From NCBI GenBank assembly GCA_029168955.1, contig JAPDOI010000143.1, forward strand, positions 186,001 through 250,000: DNA of 64,000 nt, in the 5' to 3' direction. This DNA comes from Aplectana chamaeleonis (taxonomy: Eukaryota > Nematoda > Chromadorea > Rhabditida > Cosmocercidae). Under the pieces are notes generated by a model. That model was not told where the DNA came from. It searched no databases and worked only from the letters and a program-made list of their open reading frames with translations. Below, one piece after another: positions 40,168 to 52,400 of this stretch; position 1 is the first letter of the stretch, and each line of letters opens with the position of its first letter. The position numbers and the translations under genes are program-made.

Positions 40168-40668
40168 AACACGTAAGGTCGGTCCGAATGAGACTGTCCG
40201 CCCACGCGGTCGGCGTGCGTGTCGAGCGTCCCACGCAAAGGCTATTGTGGACTTTTGACTCGATTAGCAAGAATATTATTGCTGGGGTAACCACGAGCGA
40301 GATAGCTGAGGACATCTCAGAAGCCTGCGCTGCGTCGTGTGCGCCCACGAGCAATCTGGGGATCGATCGGCGCACGCGAGAGGCGCGCGACCTGCTGGGT
40401 GATCTGCAGCTATCCCTTTCGCGGCTACACCAACCATAGGTGAAAAATCAGCTATCCCATGATCTGCAGCTATGATCAGCAATCCCGTGATCTGGTGGTG
40501 ATCTGCAGCTATCCCTTCCGCGGCTACACCAACCATAGGTGAATAGTGAATGATCCCTCACTCAGCTGTTTGCCGTTGCGGAGAATTTCGTCCAAAAAAT
40601 GGCTTCGCGTTTGTCACTTTACACGCACGCCGACCGCGCTGCGTAAATTCCCATTCGGACATACTTTA
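40168..40668. mobile_element. Foldback element, family A copy 2
   Basis: Ends TCCGAATGAGACTGTCCGCC... and complement near 40668. Inside, the 40-bp phrase GATCTGCAGCTATCCCTTYC...ACCAACCATAGGTGAA occurs twice as a direct repeat (about 40402-40445 and 40500-40545). Confidence 0.75.
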
Positions 40669-41040
40669 CTTTGCCGACATTATGGTGAAGTATAACCCCA
40701 CAGAACAAAAAATGTATCTCTTGACCCATTGGATACACTCAGTAACTCTATACTACAAGGGGATGAGATGACGAATCAAATAATATAATATTAATAATAT
40801 GCAATATTAGAGTATACAAAACGAGGAAAAATCCTCTACAAATATGAAATTCTCTGTTCACCGTCGTCCTAGACACATATAAAGAAATCGGAAATCCGCT
40901 GAAATATTCGATACCATTGGCATGTACCCTGTGTAGTGCGGCAGTTCTGTCTCCGTATCGACAGGGGTGGGGAGATATGGTTGGCGCGTGTGGCACCGGA
41001 ATAATACCCACAGGCGTATGCGTATGCGGTCGCACTGCGG

Positions 41041-41046
41041 TTTATT
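41041..41046 (-). terminator. Candidate poly(A) signal of the channel gene
   Basis: AATAAA on the - strand about 150 nt downstream of the TAG. It is the first exact copy after the stop, so it is a reasonable 3' end signal, but there is no transcript evidence. Confidence 0.45.
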
Positions 41047-41193
41047 GGCTGTTCAAACCGCTACGCACGCATGCGCACGCCTTTAGGAGAATTCAGGATT
41101 TGCGTCTGTTGATTACCTAGACATTAGAGCTGACTGACCGCAAATAGCCAGCGGTTACCCTGCTGTAATGCCTACGTAGAGGAGAGAAGTCTA

Positions 41194-41460
41194 CTAATAC
41201 CGATAATGACCGCGGTCATAACCATGGCCCATGTCGACGTCGTCATAGTCGTCGAACCCGTGTCGATCTGGTGGCAAACCGCGACTCATTACGCCACCGC
41301 CGCCCATTGGCGGGACTCGCTGGCCGCCCATCATTGGTGGCGCGACACCCATGGGCGGACCATTTGGCAGCGGTCGCTGACCACCCATTGCCATCGGCGG
41401 CATCATCGGAGTGCTGCCACCGGCGCTTGACGGCTGCGGGTACATGTTCACCGGTCCAGT
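41194..41460 (-). CDS. ccb-1: Calcium channel beta terminal exon
   Basis: Encodes [20 protein letters not shown], repeated GGQR/PPMG units and [20 protein letters not shown], then TAG at 41196-41194. Acceptor atttacag, phase 0. The alternating Gly/Pro/Met tail differs from the vertebrate C terminus. Confidence 0.9.
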   Translation of the reverse strand, partial: TGPVNMYPQPSSAGGSTPMMPPMAMGGQRPLPNGPPMGVAPPMMGGQRVPPMGGGGVMSRGLPPDRHGFDDYDDVDMGHGYDRGHYRY

Positions 41461-44400
41461 CTGTAAATGCAGAAAGTTTGAACAGTAAAATCTCAAGTAA
41501 TCAACAAAAAATTTAGTAATGGGAGTTTCTACGTTAACTGAGCTCAGAGCTTCCCACCGCATTCCAGTTTTCGTTTTGCGTTTTTCGCTTTAGCAAGAAT
41601 CCACCCGCCGTTTCCCTCTTGTTTGTGAGGGGGAATACGAAAAAATCGGAAAAGCGCGAAAGTTTCCACATTCCGTATTTTTCTCTTTTCTGTTTTCCAC
41701 TTTCCGGTCCAATTTGGCGTATTCAATTTCCTCTTTTCGTTTCAAAAATATCTAAATTTTTAGGGTTCTTAACTTGTTTTGTGTGAGATTCAAAAATGTT
41801 TGTAGAGTTCTCAATCTAATCGCTGGCAAAAGGTCGAGAGGTTTCTGAAAGAAGAAAACACCGCGTAAATGATTCATCAGAGGAGACTTTACAGCGTTGT
41901 TTTGATGAGCCATCACAGCTGGCATTAGGCGCTTGTGCGACAAGTAGAAAAAAGGGCCAAGTGCCATCTCGCATCGCGAAAGGGGATAGGGAAGACAAAT
42001 CAGGGAACCAACTGTTGAAGAACGGCTCTAAAACTGACCTGATGAACATTGATGGACGGCACCAGCGGCTGCTGTCGTGCTGACATTGTCTGCGCTGGCG
42101 GGGTCAAGTAAGGGGCGGGAGCGGCTGTACCCATCGTGGCTGGTCCGAGTTGTCCCATAGACGGCTGTTTTTGCAGACCCATAGGACCACCGCCACCAGC
42201 AGCACTACCGCCCATCATCGCTCCGCCACCCATGCCTGTGCCCTAAAAAATCAGAGACGATAATTGGGACAACTACCACTCACTTGATTTTAGAGACAGT
42301 ACCTGCATCATTTGTGCGGCGGTGAATATCTGCGTGGGACCGCGATTCTCCATCGGATTTCGTTTTATTCTAGGCGGACTTCGCACTGGTGGATGAGTGG
42401 CGCGCCAGTAGGCTTCGAGGAAGTCCGCCAGGTGCTCGCAGGCGTCTTCCAGTTGATTCTCGTCCAGGAGAACGTCAAACAGTTCCTGAAATTATATTTC
42501 GATTGATTTTTGTAAGAAAAATTCCATCAGATAACTTTGTTCCAGATTTTCCTAGGATATCACTTATTCCGGAACGATTGGCAGCCGAGAAATGACCGCG
42601 TCTCTACTAAAGTTTCGTAACGTGGCTTAACCATTGAGCGGTTGTGCCCACACTGCAGCGATTAGCCAGAAAACAAAAAGTGGTCCGCGGTTAGCCTGTC
42701 AGCTCTCTGGGGACAACAAAATGTAAAACTTATGAAGAAGAAAAAACAAAAAGCAAAGATATACCGGTGGGCACTGAGCCAGTTTCTCCGCCGCAACCAT
42801 CTGCACGTTCATATTCCGAGACTGAGATTTATTTCTTGATTTTATAAGGCGTTGAAGTACCTGGAGAAAATGAAATCAGCACACAACCAAAACTTGGCCC
42901 ACTTATACTTCTCCAGTTTTCTCTTTTTGAAAGCGGGCGTGCTAGCGGCGCTATTGCACACCTGATTTTCGCGCCCGGTGTTTCACTGTAGTATGGACGC
43001 CACACGCCGTTCCAACTCTAGCCTATCGGAGCCTTTCGAAAACACGAAATCAAATCTCTCATGTTTAGCACCTCAAGTAACCCTGTCGGACGAATTATAG
43101 ACGGACTTTTTCGTAGACCTTCGGGTTCATCTACCGTCTAGAGTATAGCTTGTTGATATCAAGGTCTACAATTTTCTTTGCTGATAGCGTGAACATCAGA
43201 AATATGCGTAATAACGATTCACAACTAAAGACTAACGATTACCCATCTTTTTTAGCCTAACGTCGAACAACTAGCGGAGTGAACAATTTTTTCGAAGGAA
43301 TTCATAAAGTCTTTAGAAAGTTGATAGTCAGACAATGTAGCGCTCTAATGCAAGGACTACGCCAGGATTATGCATCTTCAGTTAGTAAAACTCAAACGCG
43401 GCGTTACGCTTCCGCCGCTGAGCGGAGAGGCGAAGTACACTTCTATTTATAATATTGATAATACCGCGCCGCGCGATCAATATAATAAAATTGCACTTCG
43501 TCGCGCCGCTCGGCAGCGAAAGTATAAACGACGCTTTAACGCCTGGGCATTGTCAGGCGGCAAAAGTCGCGCGTCAATGATGGGGAATGTAGGGCAGGCG
43601 AAAAGCTGAATGAACGCCCTCTGCCCTTCAACGTGACGGCGCGACTTCCGTCGGTTGACTATGCGGAAGCCTTTATACTTCCGCCGCCGAGTAGCGCGGC
43701 GGTGGGTAATTCTATAGTATTGATCGCGCCCCGCCGAGTGATTAGTATCACGGAACTTCATTCCGCCGCTCCGCGGCGGAAGTATGAACGGCCCCTTCGT
43801 GCGACGTCGCGGACAGTTAATCGTACAAGACGATGATCAACTCTATAAGCGGAATTCGCGGAAAGCATTACTGAAAGTGACTTGACGATAGGATAGATTG
43901 ATAGCGATCTGGTGAGTAGTTTCTACGCTCTCTATGTGCGACTTTCCACGAATGTCGTCTCCAGTTGAGTGATATTGTTGTACTCGACGCGAGGCTCTCA
44001 ACAGTTCCTTATGACTACAGCTTTTCCTAAGAATGCGTAGATTCTTGTATTTCACTATATAGAGCTCAAACGACATCTGTTCGGGTGAACATATGTATTT
44101 CTCCACTGTTCTTTACTGAGTCTGAAGGAGGAGGTCACGCTGAGACTTTATTCATAAAGAACTATCAACTACCTCGTGTCGAGTCAAAGTATCTTACAAC
44201 AGGTATTTCTAAGCTAGAATTATCTGATAACAGGGTTTTAAAAAAGTGTAAACCATGTATTGTCGCCTCGAAATTTCTAGTCTAGTCTGTGGGACGCAGG
44301 GGAGTGGCCTCCACGATGTCGCTGTCGTTTGCGGCATTTGATGCCATTTGCAGCGCTTTGATTTTCCAGCTTCCAAGATTTCTCCGCACCCAAACTGATT

Positions 44401-47400
44401 TTTGCAAAAAAAAAGGTACAAAAACCTACTTTTGGTGAACTGATTTTTATGTACACATGGATCGGTGCCAGACTGGTTTTCGCCAGTTGACTAGGATGAT
44501 TGATAGTGTCACAGTCGAGGATCACGAGCTGCATTGAACGGGCCAATTCGAAAATTCTCTCGATTTCCGTCTGAATCTCCGCTGAAAAATTCTGGATTGA
44601 GCGTAAGGGAAATTGTAAGTGAGAAAACAGCGGAAGCGCTACGGAATTAAAGAAGCTCAAAAAACCTGCCTAAGCTGTTGCTTGTTCGAGAATTCGCCCG
44701 CTCCATTAAGGCCCTCTTGTTCGGGTTGTTCAGGAGAGAACGCTTCGCCAACGAAATGTCCGCCGTCACTCGGGTGATGATGATTCTGGAGAGGAAAATG
44801 CAATGTACAGTCGGCAAGGACCAACTGATACTTTACGTTCCTCATTGTGCGCTGGCGCGAACTTGGTGCAGGTATGTTATAACGTATGCGCACTGGGTTG
44901 GCGGAAAGGCGCAGTAAGGAATGCAAAGTATCAGTACGATCTGAGCCGACTGTACAGTCAGCCACTCGTGAAGGTTGGCTGGGCTACAGACGCCACTATT
45001 CGATTCCCAGGGGAAAAAAAGGGCGTGCGCGGCTGATAGCGATCAGAGACCGCCGCGACGCTTTCGCTCGCGCTGAAATGTGATGCCCGTATTCCAGCCA
45101 ACCTCGACGAGTGAAACCGTATACACATCAGTACATGAATGTGATAGCATGGCGCAATCCTCACCTCCCCTCAAACCTGTGCTTCAGATAGTCGAACACG
45201 GCCTTCTGCATCATATCCGTCACTTCGTAACCCTTCAGGCTCGGCCCAACCAGAACCACCGGCCTCATCGACGGCACCACATCATAGGGCGGGAGGTTCT
45301 CTTGCTGAAATTCTGTATTTGATCTACTTATCCCAACCACCTGAGTCCAATTGCCCTATAAATACCCGCTATTTCAAAGTGGAATTCCCTCAGGTCCATC
45401 GCGGGCGTTTGCGCCCTTATCCTGCTTTTCCTTCTGACCCACACTCTCTCGTTGTCTCTCCCCTTTCTTCACACACACAAGAGAACAAAGCGAATTTCGC
45501 TTCGAAATAGACTGTATATAGTTATCAACAATATAAATAGCTTTCTTATTCGATAAAAAAGCGTATGTTAGGTGGGTCGTACCTTTTTAAATATCAACTT
45601 CTTCTTCTCCTTTGTGGGAGGAGTCGTGACAATGTTTGTGATCTTTTTCGCGTTGTACTCGTCATCATCTAAAGTAGAAACATCTTTTACGTTTGCTTTA
45701 CAGCTATAAAACTTCAAGATAGATAGAGTTTGCGCAATCATTTTAGTCTGATGAATGGACGGGGCTGCGACGGTAGATCACCCCGCGCGAATCGAAACCC
45801 CATTCTCCAGTGAGGCCACCGACCCCGCAAAGCCAGCCGCCTGGTCCATGCGTCAGACTAAATCGAAAACGGAAACCATACGCTCACCTGGAGTGGGCGG
45901 AGTCGAGCCCCGTGATTCGCTTCGCGGCATCATATTGTCCAAGGCGCCAAGATTTGTTGTTGATGTGGACTGTTTACTGGAAAAAATGGCTACGGAAATA
46001 GATATATGACCAATTATGCGAAGAAGAGGCAGGTATATAAAGAAATGATACGCAAACAAACCAATGAAACAATACAGAATGAATGAAAAAAATATCAGCT
46101 TAATTAAGCAAATAACAGGTAAATGTACAAATAAATAAATAAATAAATAAAAAGAAGCTAATAAGCAAACGAATAAGAAATAAAAAAGTAAACAAGTAAA
46201 CAAATCAAAATAAAAAAAATAAATCAAATAAATATATAAAATATTTAAAAAATAAATAATTGAGTGAATAAAAAATCAACGAAATGAATAAGGAACGAAG
46301 AATAAATGTATACTAAGCAAAACCACTATTAGATGCCAGTTAGAGTACCGTGCAAAAGTCTATTCGCGTGGCATTTCCGCGATTTTTGTTTTTATACATA
46401 TCTTGTCTTGCCCTTAGCAAAACTTGATGAAACTTTGGTATGTTTGCTCTACACATACACAAAATTGGTTTTTGAGCGTGCAATTTGTAAATATGGAATT
46501 TATTTATCATTTTGTGGTATTATCTCAAATAAGGACTATTCCCTCAAAGCATGGCTATAACGAATCCAAACCCGTATCACTTATTCGCCATTCGAAGATC
46601 TTCGGAACCGTTGTATAGCTTTGTGAGAAAAAATTATCCATCAGAATTCTTCTGGAGACCGAAAATTGAACACATTGGAGTCAAATGTCGGAAATAAATC
46701 CTTATAAAAATATTCACCCCAAAATCATTACAAAATAACTGTTATGTGCTTTGTGGGCTTTGGCAAAGTACAACTGGAACATAAGTTTCGCCATTTTTCG
46801 ATAACGTCAAAAAGAGGTACATAATATGTAGGTGCAATATCGCATGATTTTCTTTTGAATTTATTTCTAAAGAAATTTCGATGGAGAATAATTTTTTACA
46901 AGGTTATACAACGGTTCCGAATACTTTCGAATGGCGAATAACTGCTACGGGTTTGGAATTCTAATAGCCTCGTTTTGAAGAAATAGTCCTAATTTGGGAT
47001 AATACCACAAAGTAATAAATAAATTCCATACTCAAAAACTGCGCGCTCAAAAACCAGTTTTGAGTATGTGTAAAGCAAGGGTTGCGATGCCCCATAACAA
47101 ACCAAACATTCATCAAGTTTCGCTAAGGGCAAGCCAAGACATATATAAAAACATTATTTGCGGAAATGCCACGCGAATAGACTCTTGCACGGTACTGTAT
47201 GTAGATGAATCAGTAAGTAGTCGAATAGATAAAAATTAAGTAGATTAACAAAATAATAAGCAAATAGTTGGGTTAATGGTTAAATGAGCTAATTAAAGTA
47301 AAATGCTGAAGTAGATGATAAAATGTGCTCAAAAAATAAACAGGAATCATAAATAACTGAATAAGAAATAGGTAAACAGAATCAAAGGATGATAAAACGA

Positions 47401-49420
47401 AAACAAATAACACCGAATAAATGAAAAAGTAAGTATATGAGGAAACTATCAATTATATGAATAACTGAAAGTTTGGAGGTCTGTGTACAAGAATGATCAG
47501 TCGGATCCAAAATAAAAAAGTATCCAGGTAAGCAAATAAATAACAGAATGATTAAAAAAGGAAAAAAATACAAACGAATTAAAATAAATAAACGAAAATG
47601 TAATAGCTAGATGATTAAGTAACTAGACGAATAAAGGGGTTATCGAACAGATAGGTTAAATAGCGGATAAATAGCTGTATGACTGACTAAACAAAATAAG
47701 AGACAATGAAATAGAATAGGATCAATAAGCACTGCGTTGAATATATATAAAAAAAGTAAAGGACTTACAAAAATAAATCTGTGAAGAAAACGATAATATA
47801 TTCGCAGAACGAAAAATAGGAAAGAACGTGATATTATTCGAATAAATAAATAAATAACTAAATAAATAAATAGATATAAAAATGAATAAATATTTCAATG
47901 AATGAACTCACAACTTCCCGGCTTTCGCCGTTTGTTGTCGAAGTGATTCTAACTTGACCGGTGATGGAATAAACCCGAGATCGTGACCCTCTTTCACTAA
48001 TCGACCAATCCACCAGTCGTTATTATATTTCTAAAGTAAAAAATGATGATTTCACCAGAAACGGATTTGGAGAATCAAGAAGTCTGGGTATTGTAGCATG
48101 AGGAGGCAGGAGAGAAGAGGCTGGACCATGTCTCGGACCAATCTTCGTACCTCGAATTATATTCGAAGCATTTTCAAAAGTTTGAATGCTCCGAAAAAAT
48201 GAGATTGCCATTTCTCCACAAATTCGAATAATATCCAGAAAATTGAAGGATTTGAAATTTGATAATTTTGCCTTATAAGCATAATGGCTTGATGAAAACT
48301 CAAAAAAGGGCAGAGAATTGAGCGAGACATGGACAAGTATAAAACATTGAATTTTCTGTAAAATACCGCAGTCAATATCAAGAAAAAACACTCCCTACCT
48401 CTTTAATGTGAAGAAAATCCTTGACTTTGAATGAGACGGCACATCCATGGACAGGTGAATCGTCATCCAATGAGCCATCATATTCCACGTTAGTGCACAC
48501 AGCGAACGCTACCGGTTTATACTGAAAAATTCAGAGTGAGAAAACACTGAGAATCAACAGATGGAAAAAAATGAAGTTGAAAAATCATTATGCTCCAACT
48601 ACGAATTTTTTGATTCTCTGAGGCTCTTTTGAAAAATTAAATATACTATATTTGTAAATTTTTATTCTAGGAAATGCCACCTAAAGAAATTTGCGATTTC
48701 AAGACCTGATTATGGTTTTGCGATTCGCTGTCGCTGGCTTCCGCGGTAGGTCTGCTATTTGTCAATTCCTAAATCTCACCGATTGCAGACAGCATGAAAG
48801 CCCGAATCGATGCGCTTTGATATGAAGCTATTGCCTCACACCGCAATGCAAGATCGAACCCCATCCGAATAAAAGTGTCCACCTACGCGGTCGGCGTGTG
48901 TGTCGAGCGGCCATGGCGAAGGCGTTTCTCTGACTTGTGAATCGATTAGGTGGAAATTAGACGACTAGTGAACATTGCCCCAATCAGCTGTTTGCAGACG
49001 TGGGGTGGTTCGAAGAATTGCTTCGCAACACCCGCTCGACACGCACGCCAACCGCGAGGGCGGAAGGTCTCATTCGGACGGAATTTACAAAGTTTTGTTG
49101 AAGCATTGTCTCCATTTCGATCTTTCCTTTCAATTATCTGATTCTCGACTCTGTATTCTAACATCTATTTCCTGCAGCCAATGCTTTCCGACTTCAATTT
49201 AACTTTTTTCTTTCTCGAATCAGATTCTGAGAATTGTAATAGATTGCACTCGCATGCATATTTTAAGCATGAGGGAAAGGGCGCGATTTATGGGCTTTTT
49301 CTGGAATAAAATTTCTTTACTGCAATGCCACACCTTGAATGTTGAATTGGAGCGTAAAGTGCACGGGTTATGTGATTCCGCTTCATCAAACTCGACACAA
49401 ATTCAGATTTCCTGGGCAAT

Positions 49421-49458
<38 letters not shown>

Positions 49459-52400
49459 TATCTATAGCCTTTCTCCCTGATTTCAAGTCGGTCAAAGTAA
49501 GGCTTGTTGGACTTATTATGTCAAGTTCTCCTTATCTATTGAAGGCTTGCTTGCTCGGATGAGTCCGGGCGGAGTAAGCAGCGGAGCGGTCGGTCATAAC
49601 AAAATATAATGGTGATAAGGGGATTTTGACACGATAAGCCAGATAAGCCTACGTCGACCGGCTTAAAAAGAGGGAGCTACTCAGACAGTAGGTGCGGGCA
49701 GATCGCTGGCTTTTGGCGGGCGGATCGACATCCCCCCGCCATTCGCCCACCAGTAGCCAGCGATCCGCCCGCCAGTTGCCAGCGATCCGCCCGGCAGTAG
49801 CCAGCGATCCGCCCGGCAGTAGCCAGCGAGCCGCTCGCCAGTAGCCAGCAATCCTCCCGCCACTAGCCAGCGAGCTGCCCGCGATGCCACATGTTGGTTT
49901 GTGCGGGACCACCCCCCCCCTTAGCCGTGGGGACCATTCCCTCAGCTGCCAAAAATTATTCTTCGGCTTCTGAATGATCTTTCAAAGGTGACCTGAAGTC
50001 TCTGGCTATCAATGATTGACAAGTTTCACCGTGTAAATTTTGAGCGGGCGAATCGCTGGGTATTAAAGCCCTGGCGTGTGGATCGCTGGCAGGTTGCGGG
50101 CGGATCGCTGCATCTCATAGCTCAGCGGGCGGATCGCTGGCTATCAAACCACTTGCGGGCGGATCGCTGGCAGGTTGCGGGCGGATCGCCGCTTCAGAGC
50201 TTGCTGGCGATCCGCCCGCTAGCGCGATCAGCTTTCCCAGGTGCCGCTATCCGCCCGCCAAAACGCAGCGATCCGCCCGCTGAGACGACGAGAGGCAGCG
50301 ATCCGCCCGCCGAGGTCACGATGAGCAGCGATCCGCCCGCAACTTGGCGGCGTACCGCCCGGAGAGGTCTTGATTGCCAGCGGTCAGTCCGCACCTACTA
50401 TCTGAGAAGCTATATGCTCTTTTTCGGGGTGAAATTTGTTTTCGTTTACCGCGTGCGTATGCCTCATCATCTCCTTCTCCCCACACTTTCTTGTCGTCTT
50501 TCCCCTCGTTCCGCACAAGCGCGTGAAGGCACACAGTGAATTCAACTCGAAATGGAGGATATAGTTCGCCGTGACCGACAGCTCCGCTGCTCGCTCAACC
50601 ACGTACTTATCTGAGCGAGATAGGCTCTAGGTCTGCGAGGTCTCGCAGTCCAGCGCTCACGGACATTTCTCTACCCTCAAGGCAAGGTTGGGGTAGAAAC
50701 GCTTATTGTGTTTTCCTTATGACAAGGTGGATTTGACCATCTCAAAAATGATAATGAAGGAATCGAGAAAAACGAATAAGAACATGTTGGGAGCTTGTTT
50801 CTCCAATATTTCTATTCATTTTCAGTTTTGTGACGGCCAGATCTACATTCTCATGAGGATAACACAACAAGCGCTTTTATAGCGAACCCCGCCTTAAAAA
50901 GTGAGTCTTTAAAGAAAAGTAGCGAGAGCGACTCGGACATCCTTCAGTCCGGGAAATTGAGCCAATCTTCAAATCTCTTCAAGGAATTCGGAGAATCCCA
51001 CCGCATTCGTCTAGCATTTCATCAAAACAGCAGACGTAAGCAGCTTCTAGTGGCAATTTCGTCTCAAATTAGAAATGCCTGCCTCCCTCCATCATCGAAC
51101 AACCGACGCGACGGGGCGTTGGTTTTTGAATTAATGACTTGCTATGAGGAAAAAGAAACAGCAGAACATACAATAATGTTTTTCTGTTACTTTATGATTC
51201 TAGGAAACAGCCAAGGCATGCATTTGAAATGAACATTCTCTATTTTCGCTGCTTTGGAATGCATGTGTAAGCGTCTGGTGTCAGAAACAAATAATTCACT
51301 GAACATGTCATTCGTAGAGTTATTATCCAACCAAAAACCTAACTGGAAAGGTTGGCCATACATGAGGAATCTGATCAAGCAACTCTCTCCGTCTTTGGCC
51401 TGGATAAGTCTGCTTCCATACCCATCTAGGAGGGGATAGCAAACTTGGTTGGTGACTAGTAAGGATCAAAAATGGTCATTTGTGGCCGCAGCGGCGAATC
51501 TTGTCAGTGTTCAACATGCATTCTCCGTTCAGATGAGATAAAAGAATAAAAATGAATGAAGGACACTTGAAGGCAGCTTCTAATACACCAGCTGTCGTCG
51601 AGTTGCCGCAGTAAAATGATAGTATAGGAGGAACTTGAGGTCCCAGTGCCAAAACATGGGAGAAAGTGAGCCTGGAATGATTAAAAACGGTTGTAACAAG
51701 AGTATTGCAGTTCCCAAAACGCCTCCTGCACCCAGAAAGCCTCCTCGGTGTGAATGAATAAAAACTAGAGATTGTGATAGCCATAAAAAAACTATAAAGT
51801 AAGCAATATGTACAATACCGCCGCTATCCAAGGGAAAAAATGGGCAAAGTGGGCAACTAAAGCATCCTTCGACCACAACTCGCCTAATAAAGCTCCGTTT
51901 TCAATTTCGAATGGACTAAAATGTCCACCGTGCCACAGTCTATCTAACTATATGAGATAAAATCGGAAATTTTTAATGAGAACGCTTTTTTAAGATGCCC
52001 TTTGTTATGAATTTGATAATGTTGCCACAAGATAACAAGCCCATTCGATCAAAAACAACCGTACACGATCTTTAGCATGGTCAAAATGAAAATGTATTTT
52101 GTCTCAAAAAATAATGTTGCTCCCGAGTTTCGCAAAATATTTTTGCATGGTTGACTAGATCACGGCATACTGTACATTTCGGCTTTTTCGAAATTGAAAA
52201 CGGAGCACTTTGAGGCGGGTTGTGGCCAAGGACGCTTTAGTTGCCCACTTTGCCCATTTCGCCCATTTTTCCCTTGGATAGCGGTCTTGATTGCAAACAT
52301 AGGTATTACTCCTTCATAGCATGCATTCCACACCCAGAAGTGAACGGAAGCAAGCTTGACTCTATTCTAGCCCTAAAAGAAGGTTCTCGCGTATTTTCTA

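Noticed and set aside
50012..50539. 175-codon + strand open frame
   Set aside because: It is made of the GCGGGCGGATCGC minisatellite read in frame (repeating RADRW, SDPPA). It has no gene context and mirror frames exist on the other strand.
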